Below, piece after piece: positions 17,781 through 26,145 of a stretch of DNA of 64,000 bases; position 1 is the first letter of the stretch; each line of letters starts with the position of its first letter. This stretch comes from Paraburkholderia nodosa DSM 21604. Lineage in GTDB: Bacteria; Pseudomonadota; Gammaproteobacteria; Burkholderiales; Burkholderiaceae. The stretch lies in NCBI RefSeq assembly GCF_000519185.1, contig NZ_JAFA01000003.1, positions 359,223 through 423,222 on the forward strand, written 5' to 3'. Below the pieces are notes generated by a model. That model ran no database searches. It saw nothing but the letters and a program-made list of their open reading frames with translations, and was not told the origin of the DNA. The translations under genes were made by a program, and so were the position numbers.

Positions 17781-20060
17781 ATGATTGCTGACCGGCCCGA
17801 GCGGCCAGACGAACGCATAGCCCAGCCGCCCCCTGCCGACGACGCGCCGTTTCCGGCCGCGCCGGGCCACGACTTCACGGTGCGCCGACGCACGCTGCTC
17901 GCGCTGCTCGCCGCGGCGATCGTGCTGCCGTGCATCTACGTCGCCGCCATGGCGTACAACGACTTGCGCGCGCGCGAAGCCGACGCCACCGACACCACGC
18001 TGCGCACCGTGCGCGTGGCCGAAGAGCACGCGCTCAAGGTGTTCGACATGAACGAGGCGCTCGATGCGCGCGTAGTCGACCTCGTGCGCGGCCTGAACGA
18101 CGACGGCATCCGCGCCAGCGAGCCGCAGATCCACGAGAAACTCGATGCGATCGGCGGCGGTTATCCGCAGGTGGCCGCGGTGTCGATTTTCGGGACTGAC
18201 GGCGACCTGCTCGCGAGCAGCCGCTATTCGCCGCCGCCGCCCATGTCGATCGCCGCGCGCGAGGACTTCACCGGCATCCGCGACGGCCGCGTGCTCGACC
18301 ACGTCTCGCGCGTGATGCAGGGCCAGGTGAGCGGCGAGACCGTGTTCAACATGGGCGTGGCGCGCCTCGACGACGCCGGCGGATTCGCGGGTCTCGTCTC
18401 GGTCGCCCTGCGCCCCGGCTATTTCAGCTCGTTCTATCGCGACCTGCTCGGCCCCGACTCGCCGATGTCGCTCGGCCTCGTGCGCAGCGACGGCACGATC
18501 CTCGCCTTCGATCCGCCGCCGCGCGTGGACGGCCCGGCGATCACACAGCACTCGCCGCTGGGCGCCGCGCTCCTGCGCGGCACCGAGTCCGGCGTCGTGC
18601 GCATGCATTCTGCGCTGCTCGGCAGCAACGTGATCCTCGCGTTCCGGCGCGTGGGCGCGTACCCCGTCTACGTGACCTGCGCGTATCGCACGCCGGCGAT
18701 CTGGACGGCCTGGTACCGGCACCTGAGCGTGCTCATCATCTCGATGTTCACGCCGTCGATTGCCCTCTGGTGCGTGATCTGGCTGTCGCTGCGGCGCCTC
18801 GCCGCCGAAGAGGAGGCGTGGGAGCGCTGGCAGGCCGAGGCCTCGATGCGCCGCTCGATCGAATCCGCCTACCGGCAGTCGCGCAAGATGGAAGCGCTCG
18901 GCAACCTCGTGGGCAGCGTCGCGCACGACTTCAACAACCTGCTGATGATCGTCTCCGCCAACGTGCAGATCGCGCGGCGGCGCGGCGCGGCGGGCTTCGA
19001 GCGCGAACTCTCCGCGGTCGAGCGCGCGCTCAAGAGCGGCCAGTCGCTCACGCGCCAACTGCTCGGCGTGGCGCGCAAGCAGCCGCTGCGCAACGAGACC
19101 ATCCACGTCGGGCGCTGGCTGCCGGCGGCCCGCGAACTGCTGCGCGCGTCGCTCGGCGCGAAGGTGTCGCTCGTCGTCGAAGTCGACGACGACGTGTGGC
19201 CCGTGCTCGTCGACGTGGCCGAATTCGAGCTCGCGCTCATCAATCTCGCCGTGAATGCGCGCGACGCCATGCCCAACGGCGGCCGCTTCACGGTGCGCGC
19301 GCGCAACATCAGCTTCCGGCCCGGCGAAGGCTTCCCGCTCGACGGCGACTTCGTGCACGTTACCCTCGAAGACACCGGCACGGGCATGCCGCCGGACGTG
19401 CTCGCGCGTGCGTTCGAGCCGCTCTACACGACCAAGTCGAAGGGCACGGGCACCGGCCTCGGGCTGCCGCAGGTGTTTGCGTTCTGCGAGCGCACCGGCG
19501 GACTCGCCGCCATCGACAGTGCGATCGGCGCGGGCACGACGGTGCATCTGTATCTGCCGCGCTCGCTCGCCGAGCCGCCCGCGCCCCGTCCGAGCGAGCC
19601 GCGCGAGGAGAGCGCCCAGGTGCACCACGGGCTGAACGTGCTGCTCGTGGAGGACAACGACGAAGTCGCGGCCGGCACCGAGGCGCTCCTGCAGATGATG
19701 GGCCACCGCGTGACCTGCGCGAGCGACGCGGCGAGCGCGCTGGAACGGGTCGAAGCGCCGCGTGCCGAGGGCGAGCCCACGCCGCGCTTCGACCTCGTGC
19801 TTTCCGACATCCACATGCCGGGGACGATGAACGGCATCGATCTGGCCGAGGCCCTGCAGGGGCTCGAGCCGGACCTGCCCGTGATCCTCGTGACAGGCTA
19901 CGCGGAGGAGCTCGAGCGCACGCGCAATGCCGATGTGCGCGTGCTGTCGAAGCCGTTCGATATCGCGCTGCTGGAGAAGATACTGGAGGCGATTCGCGAG
20001 GACCGCCAGGCGCGTGCGAAGCGCGAGCACGATGCGACGCTCCCGAGCCCGCGTGCATGA
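17781..20060 (+). CDS. Hybrid sensor histidine kinase with C-terminal receiver
   Basis: Membrane sensor of 759 residues. Order: membrane helix at about 38-59; periplasmic double-Cache-type sensor at about 65-305; second helix at about 312-335; HisKA with the phospho-acceptor in NLVGSVAHDFNNLLM (about residue 378); HATPase with NLAVNARDAMPNGG and GTGTGLGLPQVFAFCERTGG; receiver at about 618-745 (NVLLVEDNDEV, DLVLSDIHMPGTMNGIDLAE, LSKPFD). I chose the ATG at 17781; longer in-frame starts add sequence without a recognised domain. No separate output regulator is next to it, so the output partner is unknown. It faces the receiver/CheC/cyclase operon across a shared promoter region. Confidence 0.9.
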   Translation: MIADRPERPDERIAQPPPADDAPFPAAPGHDFTVRRRTLLALLAAAIVLPCIYVAAMAYNDLRAREADATDTTLRTVRVAEEHALKVFDMNEALDARVVDLVRGLNDDGIRASEPQIHEKLDAIGGGYPQVAAVSIFGTDGDLLASSRYSPPPPMSIAAREDFTGIRDGRVLDHVSRVMQGQVSGETVFNMGVARLDDAGGFAGLVSVALRPGYFSSFYRDLLGPDSPMSLGLVRSDGTILAFDPPPRVDGPAITQHSPLGAALLRGTESGVVRMHSALLGSNVILAFRRVGAYPVYVTCAYRTPAIWTAWYRHLSVLIISMFTPSIALWCVIWLSLRRLAAEEEAWERWQAEASMRRSIESAYRQSRKMEALGNLVGSVAHDFNNLLMIVSANVQIARRRGAAGFERELSAVERALKSGQSLTRQLLGVARKQPLRNETIHVGRWLPAARELLRASLGAKVSLVVEVDDDVWPVLVDVAEFELALINLAVNARDAMPNGGRFTVRARNISFRPGEGFPLDGDFVHVTLEDTGTGMPPDVLARAFEPLYTTKSKGTGTGLGLPQVFAFCERTGGLAAIDSAIGAGTTVHLYLPRSLAEPPAPRPSEPREESAQVHHGLNVLLVEDNDEVAAGTEALLQMMGHRVTCASDAASALERVEAPRAEGEPTPRFDLVLSDIHMPGTMNGIDLAEALQGLEPDLPVILVTGYAEELERTRNADVRVLSKPFDIALLEKILEAIREDRQARAKREHDATLPSPRA

Positions 20061-20226
20061 CAGGACGCGGGTGACACGCCTTGCGGCACGAGGCTTGCGA
20101 CAGACAGCACGACCCGCAGAATCAGGCGGTTAGACGTCGCGCACACCATGCGCCAGCCGGTGCACGAGCCACGCACAATCGGCGCATGATGTAAGCGGGC
20201 GTCGCCATCTGGCGAAGGAGGCTGCC

Positions 20227-20958
20227 ATGAAACAGACCGTGACCGGCGTTTTCCAAACCTACGACGAAGCACGCCACGCGCAGGACGCGCTGCTGCAACG
20301 CGGCTTCGCGGCGGGCGACATCGACCTGCCGGCGCGCACAGAGGGCGTGCTGGCCGGCATCGAGCGGCTCGTGGGAAGTTTTTTCTCGTCGACGGGCGAT
20401 GTGCGTCGCACCACCGAGGCCCAGACGGGCATGACGCCGCCGCCGGGCGAAGCGGTGCGCATCGGCGTGCACGTGAGCGACGAGGCGCACGCCAACCTCG
20501 CGTACGAGACGCTGCGCGAGGAGCACGCGACGGAAGTCGCGCTACGCGGCACGCCGTGGGCGTGGCCCGCGACGGACCGTCCGGTCGCGCGCGAGCACTC
20601 TGCGCTCGACGAACTCGGTCTCTCCGAATTCGCCGATGCCATGCGCCGCCGTGCCGCGCAAACTGAAGCCGCGCGCGAACAAGGCTCCGTTGAGCCGACG
20701 CTCGATCCCAACATCGAACCCACCGTCGAACCGATGCGACCGACGAGCGAAGCCGAGGCGACCGTGCTCACATCGGCAAGCGCACCCGGCGCCGGAGCGG
20801 TGATGGGCGCGCATCGCGTAGACGTTCCTGGCGCGCCCGAAGCGACGCGACCCGCAGCCGGCGTCGCGCCGCAAATTCCGGACGAATTCCTCGAGTACGA
20901 GGAAGACACGCCCGAACACCACAAGGACATGCCGGGGCAGCGCCGCACGTTGCACTGA
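20227..20958 (+). CDS. Unrecognised protein with general-stress-like N terminus
   Basis: 243 residues, preceded by a strong AAGGAGG site. The first 110 residues (TVTGVFQTYDEARHAQDALL, then GEAVRIGVHVSDEAHANLAYETL) resemble the ferredoxin-like repeat of heat-induced/YflT-type stress proteins. The C-terminal half is Pro/Glu/Ala-rich and probably disordered, with three near repeats of an EPT(L/V) unit at about residues 157-168, and ends in an acidic stretch (EFLEYEEDTPEHH). No signal peptide or membrane helix. The function is unknown and the domain resemblance is only from reading. Confidence 0.75.
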   Translation: MKQTVTGVFQTYDEARHAQDALLQRGFAAGDIDLPARTEGVLAGIERLVGSFFSSTGDVRRTTEAQTGMTPPPGEAVRIGVHVSDEAHANLAYETLREEHATEVALRGTPWAWPATDRPVAREHSALDELGLSEFADAMRRRAAQTEAAREQGSVEPTLDPNIEPTVEPMRPTSEAEATVLTSASAPGAGAVMGAHRVDVPGAPEATRPAAGVAPQIPDEFLEYEEDTPEHHKDMPGQRRTLH

Positions 20959-20997
20959 AGCCCCTCGCGCAAATGCGGCGTGGATCGTGATCAGGCG

Positions 20998-21552
20998 TCA
21001 GCGGCCGAGCTGGCGCTTGACCCACGCCACGTAGGTATCGACGAAGCCCTGCAGGAACTTGCGCGTATCCTCGTTGACGATCTCGCCTTTCTCGTTGATG
21101 CGGCTCGCGTCGTGCTTGATGAACATCTCAGGCTGACCGAGCAACGTGACGTCGAGATAGGCGAGCACGTTGCGCAGATGTTGCTGCGAGAGTGCGGTGC
21201 CGGTCGCCCCCACCGACGTGCCGAGCACCGCGCCCGGCTTGCCGCGCCACGAATTCGTGCCCCACGGCCGCGAACCCCAGTCGAGCGCATTTTTCAGCCC
21301 GCCCGGAATCGAGCGGTTGTATTCAGGCGTGACGAACAGCAGGGCGTCGACCGCTTCGATCTGCTGCTTGAAGCGGCGCGCCACCTCGGGATAGTCGGCG
21401 TCGTATTCCTGGCTGTAGAGCGGCAGCACCCCGATGTCGAGATACTCGAAAGTAAAATCGGCGGGGGCCAGCGAAGTCACCGCGTGTGCGAGTTGCCGGT
21501 TGAATGAATCCTTGCGCAGACTGCCGACCACAACTGCGATCTTGTAGGCCAT
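20998..21552 (-). CDS. NAD(P)H-dependent FMN reductase (ChrR/YieF-like)
   Basis: Cytoplasmic flavoprotein of 184 residues. The FMN phosphate loop is VVGSLRKDSFNRQLA and the second signature is LLFVTPEYNRSIPGGLKNALDW, both typical of NADPH-dependent FMN reductases that reduce quinones or chromate. ATG at 21552 has AGGAAA upstream. It lies directly before a DnaA-box cluster and the replication genes. Its physiological substrate cannot be read from sequence. Confidence 0.9.
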   Translation of the reverse strand: MAYKIAVVVGSLRKDSFNRQLAHAVTSLAPADFTFEYLDIGVLPLYSQEYDADYPEVARRFKQQIEAVDALLFVTPEYNRSIPGGLKNALDWGSRPWGTNSWRGKPGAVLGTSVGATGTALSQQHLRNVLAYLDVTLLGQPEMFIKHDASRINEKGEIVNEDTRKFLQGFVDTYVAWVKRQLGR

Positions 21553-21675
21553 TTCGGTTTCCTCGGAAGCGCGCGCGAAGCGCAGTGGTAGGAAACATCA
21601 TCATAGACGCCTGCACATTCCGGCGATGCGCGCACGCTCGCTCGGGCCTGCCCGATATCGGCATCGGCGAGGCGT

Positions 21676-21736
21676 TGTGGATAACCCGGGGTAACGCGAA
21701 TTTATCCACAGATTTTGGGCATAAGCTTGTGGACAA
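21676..21736. promoter_or_regulatory. Cluster of three DnaA-box-like 9-mers
   Basis: TGTGGATAA at 21676-21684 (reverse consensus box), TTATCCACA at 21702-21710 (forward consensus box) and TGTGGACAA at 21728-21736 (one mismatch) fall within 61 bp. They lie in the 362-bp gap (21553-21914) between the FMN reductase start and the arsC stop. Secondary chromosome origins need DnaA as well as their own initiator, so a role in origin activity or DnaA titration is plausible. The rest of the gap shows no gene. Confidence 0.7.
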
Positions 21737-21914
21737 CTTGCGCGGAGAGCCGATGAACACGGGCCTCGCGTCGGATTCGTCTGCAGGTTAGCAAAGATGC
21801 AATTTTCTTGCGTGCATGGCGAGGATTGCGCCTCATCCATGCACGCGGGTGCTCGTGCTCGAGATTCGCTCGCTTTTGGCGCGTGAGCAACCCCACGCCT
21901 TCATCCCGGCGATG

Positions 21915-22268
21915 TCAACCGAACAGCGCCGCGACGTTTTCGGTCGGGCGTCCGATCACGGCGCGGCCATCGCGTACGACGATGGGTCGCTGCAGCAGAA
22001 CCGGATGCCGCACAATTGCTTCGTAGAGCTGATCATCTGTGACGCCGGGTGCATCGAGACCGAGCTCCGTGTACTCGGTTTCGCCGGTGCGGATCATGTC
22101 GAGCAACGGGCCGCCCAGCATCGCGTGCAGTGTCTTCAGTTGGTCGACGGTGAGCGGCTGCTTCAGGTATTCAATCACCTCGACTGGCTCGTTCGCCTTC
22201 GCGGTGGAGACCAGCTCGCAAGCCGCGCGGGACTTGGAGCAGCGGGGGTTGTGGTAGATCGTGATCAT
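21915..22268 (-). CDS. arsC: ArsC-family arsenate reductase (glutaredoxin type)
   Basis: Reduces arsenate to arsenite with glutathione/glutaredoxin. 117 residues, normal length. The catalytic motif HNPRCSKSR has the nucleophile Cys10, and QRPIVVRDGRAVIGRP carries the C-terminal cis-Pro region of the fold. No ars operon genes accompany it, so a housekeeping role, as for lone ArsC/YffB-type proteins, is possible. Its ribosome-binding site is weak. Confidence 0.9.
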   Translation of the reverse strand: MITIYHNPRCSKSRAACELVSTAKANEPVEVIEYLKQPLTVDQLKTLHAMLGGPLLDMIRTGETEYTELGLDAPGVTDDQLYEAIVRHPVLLQRPIVVRDGRAVIGRPTENVAALFG

Positions 22269-22492
22269 GACGTCGGAAGTTCGAGAGGGGAGCGGGCGGT
22301 GAGCCTCAGTGAGTGAGACCGGGGAATCGCTGCGATTTTACCGGGGGGCGCGCTGGTGCGCGTAGGGAGCTTCAGCCGACGAGGCGTGACTCTCTTGGCA
22401 CGGCTTGTTGCCACGGGATCGCGTGCGGGATTCGCGGTGAGGTCTTCGGGTCGCGCTTGTGCGAGACGGCGTTGCGATGGAGTGAGGCGGAC

Positions 22493-22506
22493 TTTATGCG
22501 CATAAA
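22493..22506. promoter_or_regulatory. parS: Probable parS (ParB site) 1
   Basis: TTTATGCGCATAAA, a perfect 14-bp palindrome, extending to a 16-bp palindrome with the flanking C and G. From memory it matches the centromere type of Burkholderia second chromosomes. It lies 257 bp before parA. Confidence 0.85.
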
Positions 22507-22644
22507 GCGGTGAGGTGCGCGCATGGACATCTTCCGGTGTGCCCGTTACGCCACCGATCGACACCACGCATCGAAGGCGTCGCCGAGGCGGAATCCCATC
22601 CCGCACGCGACCGCTATGTGGTATCCCCATACCCCCGCCCGGGC

Positions 22645-22658
22645 TTTATGCGCATAAA
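22645..22658. promoter_or_regulatory. parS: Probable parS (ParB site) 2
   Basis: Second perfect copy of TTTATGCGCATAAA, 152 bp after the first and 105 bp before the parA start, inside the likely parA promoter region. ParB binding here could also autoregulate the operon. Confidence 0.85.
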
Positions 22659-22762
22659 CCTTGTCCGAATGGCTAATTCAGCCACGAATTACGTCAAAAA
22701 TCATTGAACTGAAAAACATTCCAGGTAAAATCCCAAGCTAATAGCAAAAAGGAGAATACCAA

Positions 22763-23425
22763 TTGGCAGCAGAGATAATCGCAGTCACGCAACAAAAGGG
22801 CGGAGTCGGCAAGAGCACGATCGCGATGCATCTCGGCGCGGCCTTTCACGAGAAGGGGAAGCGGGTTCTCGTCGTGGATGCCGACGGTCAAAACACGCTG
22901 GTCCATTGGGCCAGTGCGTCATCCGATGGTGACACCGGCATCCCGTTCCCAGTCGTCAATCTCTCCGAAGCCGGTGGCCAGATCCACCGGGAGATCAAGA
23001 AGTTCGTCAACGACTATGACGTGATCGTCGTGGACTGCCCGCCGTCGATCACGGAAAAGGTCTCCGGCGTGGTGTTGCTGGCCGCGACCGTCGCCGTCAT
23101 TCCGACTTCGTCGTCCCCTGCTGACTACTGGTCGAGTGTCGGTCTCGTGAAGCTCATCCAGCAGGCCCAGGTCATGAACGAAGATCTGCGCGCGGTATTC
23201 CTGCTGAACAAGACCGAAGAGAAGCGCATGCTTACCCGCGAGCTGAAGCGTGCCCTCGAAGAGCTTGGTTTCCCTCTGCTCAGAACGCAGATTCCCACAC
23301 GTGAAGCGTACAAGCAGGCAATGGCCTTGGGCCAGACAGTTCTGCAAATGAACGACCGCGGCGCTCGCCTCGCCGCAGTGGAAGTGCGCGCATGCGCCGA
23401 CGAGATCGCGGCGATGCTCCCCTGA
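22763..23425 (+). CDS. parA: Chromosome/plasmid partition ATPase ParA
   Basis: Deviant Walker ATPase that moves replicon copies along the nucleoid with ParB and parS. 220 residues, the short type Ib form without an N-terminal DNA-binding domain. Walker A is QQKGGVGKSTIAMH; Walker B is VIVVDCPPS. The start is TTG at 22763, supported by AAAGGAG ten bases upstream and by the fold starting at once. It is followed by a third ParB-site palindrome and parB. Confidence 0.95.
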   Translation: MAAEIIAVTQQKGGVGKSTIAMHLGAAFHEKGKRVLVVDADGQNTLVHWASASSDGDTGIPFPVVNLSEAGGQIHREIKKFVNDYDVIVVDCPPSITEKVSGVVLLAATVAVIPTSSSPADYWSSVGLVKLIQQAQVMNEDLRAVFLLNKTEEKRMLTRELKRALEELGFPLLRTQIPTREAYKQAMALGQTVLQMNDRGARLAAVEVRACADEIAAMLP

Positions 23426-23426
23426 C

Positions 23427-23440
23427 TTTATGCGCATAAA
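23427..23440. promoter_or_regulatory. parS: Probable parS (ParB site) 3, overlapping the parB ribosome-binding site
   Basis: Third perfect copy of TTTATGCGCATAAA, between parA and parB. It starts two bases after the parA stop and its last bases form part of the parB Shine-Dalgarno AAAGGA. A ParB-bound site here lies right at the start of parB, so it may tune parB expression. Confidence 0.85.
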
Positions 23441-23449
23441 GGACCCTGA

Positions 23450-24529
23450 ATGAAACCCTCCCAATTCGCCAAAGGCTTTCAGGCTCGCCCTGATACGACG
23501 AGCAGCGAGAAGCGCACTGCGCTCGACCGCCTCAACGCCATCGACGGACTCGTCCAGGACAAGCCAAAAACGCGCGAAGTAGCTGGGCGCTCGAGTCAGC
23601 CTGCGCTTGTGACCGGCCTTGATCCTGCCGTCGAACCGATTCTCGACGACGCACCCGGCCTCGAACACGAGTCGGTTGAATACCGTGCCTGGCGCATCGC
23701 CCAAGGCTACCGTCCGGGGCAGATCATCGAGTTGCCCCTCAAGGACATCAAGCCAAGCCCCTTCAATCCGCGTCACTTTTATCTGAAGGCATCGATCGCC
23801 GAACTCGCAGTCAATCTTGCGAAGCAAGGACAGCAGCAGGCGATCCATGTCATTCCCGACTACGCCACGCCGGGCAGCTACTACGTGAGCGACGGCGGCC
23901 GTCGCGTGCGCGCACTGAAAGAAGCGAACAAGGAAGTCGTCAAGGCAATCGTCGTCGACCTGCCGATCGGCATTCAGAGCTACAAACTCGGTTACGACCT
24001 GAACGTCCAGCGCGACTCGCAAACCGTTTTCGATAACGCGGTGGTGTGGAAGCGATTCATCGACGAAAAGCATTTCCAGAGTCAACGCGAACTTGCCGAT
24101 CACCTCGGCCTCGACGAATCGACGGTGGCGGTTGCGCTAGCGATCGGCAAGTTGCCGGAACCGGTCATGCAGGAAATGGTGGCGCGCACGGACCGCTTTG
24201 GCTCGAACATGGCCTATCAGGTCGGGCGCTATCACGGCGCGCGCGGCACCGACGCCACGCTGCGTCTCATCAACCGCATCGTGGCCGACGACCTCAGCAC
24301 GCGTCAGGTGGCGGATATCGTCAAAGGCCGGGCGAGCGCGCAGGAAAGCCCGAAACCGGCTGGGCGGCAACGCTACGCGCAACGGCTGGAGATCAAACTG
24401 GATGGAGTCGCCGTCGGCGACCTGAAGTCATATGGCGACGACCGGCTCGAGTTGCGCCTGAAGGGACTCACCAAAGATCGGCGCGACGCAATTCTTCAGC
24501 AGATCGAGCAGATCCTGAAGACGAAATAA
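23450..24529 (+). CDS. parB: Partition protein ParB (centromere binding)
   Basis: DNA-binding partner of ParA, 359 residues. After a variable N terminus (about 1-90), the ParB nuclease-like domain starts IIELPLKDIKPSPFNPRHFY and contains the CTP-binding stretch YYVSDGGRRVRALKEA near residue 145. The helix-turn-helix SQRELADHLGLDESTVAVAL lies near residue 215. The C-terminal dimerisation region ends in LTKDRRDAILQQIEQILKTK. It is in the parA operon and converges on repA. Confidence 0.95.
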   Translation: MKPSQFAKGFQARPDTTSSEKRTALDRLNAIDGLVQDKPKTREVAGRSSQPALVTGLDPAVEPILDDAPGLEHESVEYRAWRIAQGYRPGQIIELPLKDIKPSPFNPRHFYLKASIAELAVNLAKQGQQQAIHVIPDYATPGSYYVSDGGRRVRALKEANKEVVKAIVVDLPIGIQSYKLGYDLNVQRDSQTVFDNAVVWKRFIDEKHFQSQRELADHLGLDESTVAVALAIGKLPEPVMQEMVARTDRFGSNMAYQVGRYHGARGTDATLRLINRIVADDLSTRQVADIVKGRASAQESPKPAGRQRYAQRLEIKLDGVAVGDLKSYGDDRLELRLKGLTKDRRDAILQQIEQILKTK

Positions 24530-24542
24530 GGTTGGAAAATGT

Positions 24543-24654
24543 GTCGACGGCTGCCATGCATTGGGCGGACCGTCGACGATGGAAGCAAGATCGTTTCACG
24601 CCTCACGATCGGCCAAACGGCCTCGCCACCACCGCCCCGCATTGCACGGGGCGG
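24543..24654. terminator. Two stem-loops between convergent parB and repA
   Basis: The 138-bp gap has GTCGACGG (24543-24550) pairing with CCGTCGAC (24570-24577), and CCGCCCCG (24632-24639) pairing with CGGGGCGG (24647-24654) around a seven-base loop. Neither has a T-tract. They probably separate the two convergent transcripts. Confidence 0.55.
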
Positions 24655-24667
24655 CCACCCCTGACGC

Positions 24668-26026
24668 TCAGGCAGCGCGCGTCTGGCTCAACGTGAACGC
24701 GAGCAGATCGCCGTCGGTCGGCTCGCCCCAGGTCTTGCGCGCGAGCCAGTCGAAAAACGCTGTATCGCCCAGTTTCGATTCGAGCCCGCGACGACGCCAG
24801 TCGTCGCGCAAATGCGAGCCCAGTCCCGGCAGTTCATCCGTCTCAAACGACTGACGCGCCAGTTCGCGCTCCATGTCGCCCTGCTCCTCGTAGAGCGAGC
24901 GCGCTTCCTTGCGCCGATAAGCCGCGTATTCATCGAGCAGCCGCGCCTTCGGATCGTCGGCTGTGATCGCTGCCGCCGCGCTGCGGCCAACGGCCGGTGT
25001 GGCGCCTGCCGCGGTCTCCACCGGCGGCGCATAGCCCTTCTTCAACGCGTCCTTGAACAGCGCCGCAGCGCTGCGCACCGGCGGCAGGCTCGTACTGCGC
25101 ATGCGCTGTTCGGTCAGCTGCAACGCGGCGCGAATGCGGTTTTCCTCGCTGTCGGCGTAGAGCGACTGCGCTTCCTTGAGCGGAATCCCGATCTTGACCA
25201 TGCGGTCGACGAGCGTGCTGTCGAACACATTCGGATGCTCGTCGAGCGCAAGCATCGGCTGTTTTCGCTCGGTGACGCGAAACTGGATTTCGGCGACCCG
25301 GCGCCCTTCGCGATGCTCAATCAGCTCGACGAAGATGTTCGTCACCGCGTTGACTTCGGCAATCGCGGGCCGCAGATAATCGCGCTTGAAATACTTGTAT
25401 TCGCGTTTGGCTTCGTCGCCCGCTTCGGTGTCCGGGGTACCAGAAAGGATCGGGCGCCACCACTCCCAGGTCTCGCGCATCGTCAGATGGCTGGGGTTGG
25501 TCAGATAGCGCACGCAAATCTCGTAGAGCGCCAGCCCCGCGCTGCTGCGCAACTGACTCTGGAATTGCAGGCTCAGGCGCGCGTACTGGACCGGATCCAG
25601 CAGCTTCTTCTTGATCTTCGGCGCGAACGAGAACTCCACCCAGACGCGGCGGGTCTGCGGATCCTCGAGAATTTCCGCGTCCGCAATCAGCGTGGAGATA
25701 CCCCACTTGCGGCCGGGCTTCTGGCTCGACGTGCCCTGGCTCCATTCGACCTGCACCGACACCATGCGGCGCAGGTGCTCCTTCACGAGCGCCGTATCGT
25801 TCGAATCGAACGCCGAGTTGGCGACGATGTCGGACAGCAGCGCACGGTAGGTATCGCCAGACTCGTCGGCCTGCTGGGCGACGGCCAGCAGGACGTTGAA
25901 CAGCTTGCGGGTCAGCAGGGTGATCTTGCCGCTCTTCGGCTGGATCGCGATCGCCTCGACGGCCTTGCGCAATTCCGCCGAGCTGGGGCTTACCACATCG
26001 GTCTTTTTCACGCGCTTCGTGGCCAT
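24668..26026 (-). CDS. repA: Replication initiator protein RepA (Rep_3 superfamily)
   Basis: Replicon-specific initiator of 452 residues. The N-terminal two-thirds show the tandem winged-helix pattern of the Rep_3/RepB initiators: ITLLTRKLFNVLLAVAQQA, then LSLQFQSQLRSSAGLALYEI for the start of the second winged helix, and KREYKYFKRDYLRPAIAEVNAVTNI. The C-terminal 140 residues are Ala/Arg-rich and more variable. ATG at 26026. It is transcribed away from the iteron array, whose first copies lie 120-250 bp upstream, so autorepression by binding iterons is likely, as for other iteron replicons. Convergent with parAB. Confidence 0.9.
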   Translation of the reverse strand: MATKRVKKTDVVSPSSAELRKAVEAIAIQPKSGKITLLTRKLFNVLLAVAQQADESGDTYRALLSDIVANSAFDSNDTALVKEHLRRMVSVQVEWSQGTSSQKPGRKWGISTLIADAEILEDPQTRRVWVEFSFAPKIKKKLLDPVQYARLSLQFQSQLRSSAGLALYEICVRYLTNPSHLTMRETWEWWRPILSGTPDTEAGDEAKREYKYFKRDYLRPAIAEVNAVTNIFVELIEHREGRRVAEIQFRVTERKQPMLALDEHPNVFDSTLVDRMVKIGIPLKEAQSLYADSEENRIRAALQLTEQRMRSTSLPPVRSAAALFKDALKKGYAPPVETAAGATPAVGRSAAAAITADDPKARLLDEYAAYRRKEARSLYEEQGDMERELARQSFETDELPGLGSHLRDDWRRRGLESKLGDTAFFDWLARKTWGEPTDGDLLAFTLSQTRAA

Positions 26027-26145
26027 GCGTCGGGTCGAGGAGAGAATTTCGCGAAAGGATACCGTCTGTGGTGATAGGCGTCTATAGGGCCTCCCTCACC
26101 ATTGCCGGTGATGCGCATCTCGCGCACGCCACTCACCGCGACACC

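Larger units (their letters stand above)
22269..22762. promoter_or_regulatory. parA upstream region with two ParB-site palindromes
   Basis: 494 bp between arsC and parA. It contains the 14-bp palindromes described separately at 22493 and 22645 and becomes AT-rich over 22668-22760, where the parA promoter and its AAAGGAG site lie. The remaining sequence shows no gene I would defend. Confidence 0.6.

Noticed and set aside
17535..20030. Open frame of about 830 codons opposite the hybrid kinase
   Set aside because: Low-information Arg/His/Glu composition complementary to the kinase; no credible start.
22396..22411. Possible sigma-54 promoter (TGGCAC...TTGC) before parA
   Set aside because: The GG to GC distance is 11 bases instead of 10, and no activator gene or sites are nearby.
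22265..22630. Minus-strand open frame of about 120 codons upstream of parA
   Set aside because: It runs through the first ParB palindrome, has no ribosome-binding site and no recognisable protein features.
26090..26136. Two further CTCACC half-iterons upstream of repA
   Set aside because: Only the CTCACC half is present; the CTCCCG half is missing at the proper distance, so I did not count them.
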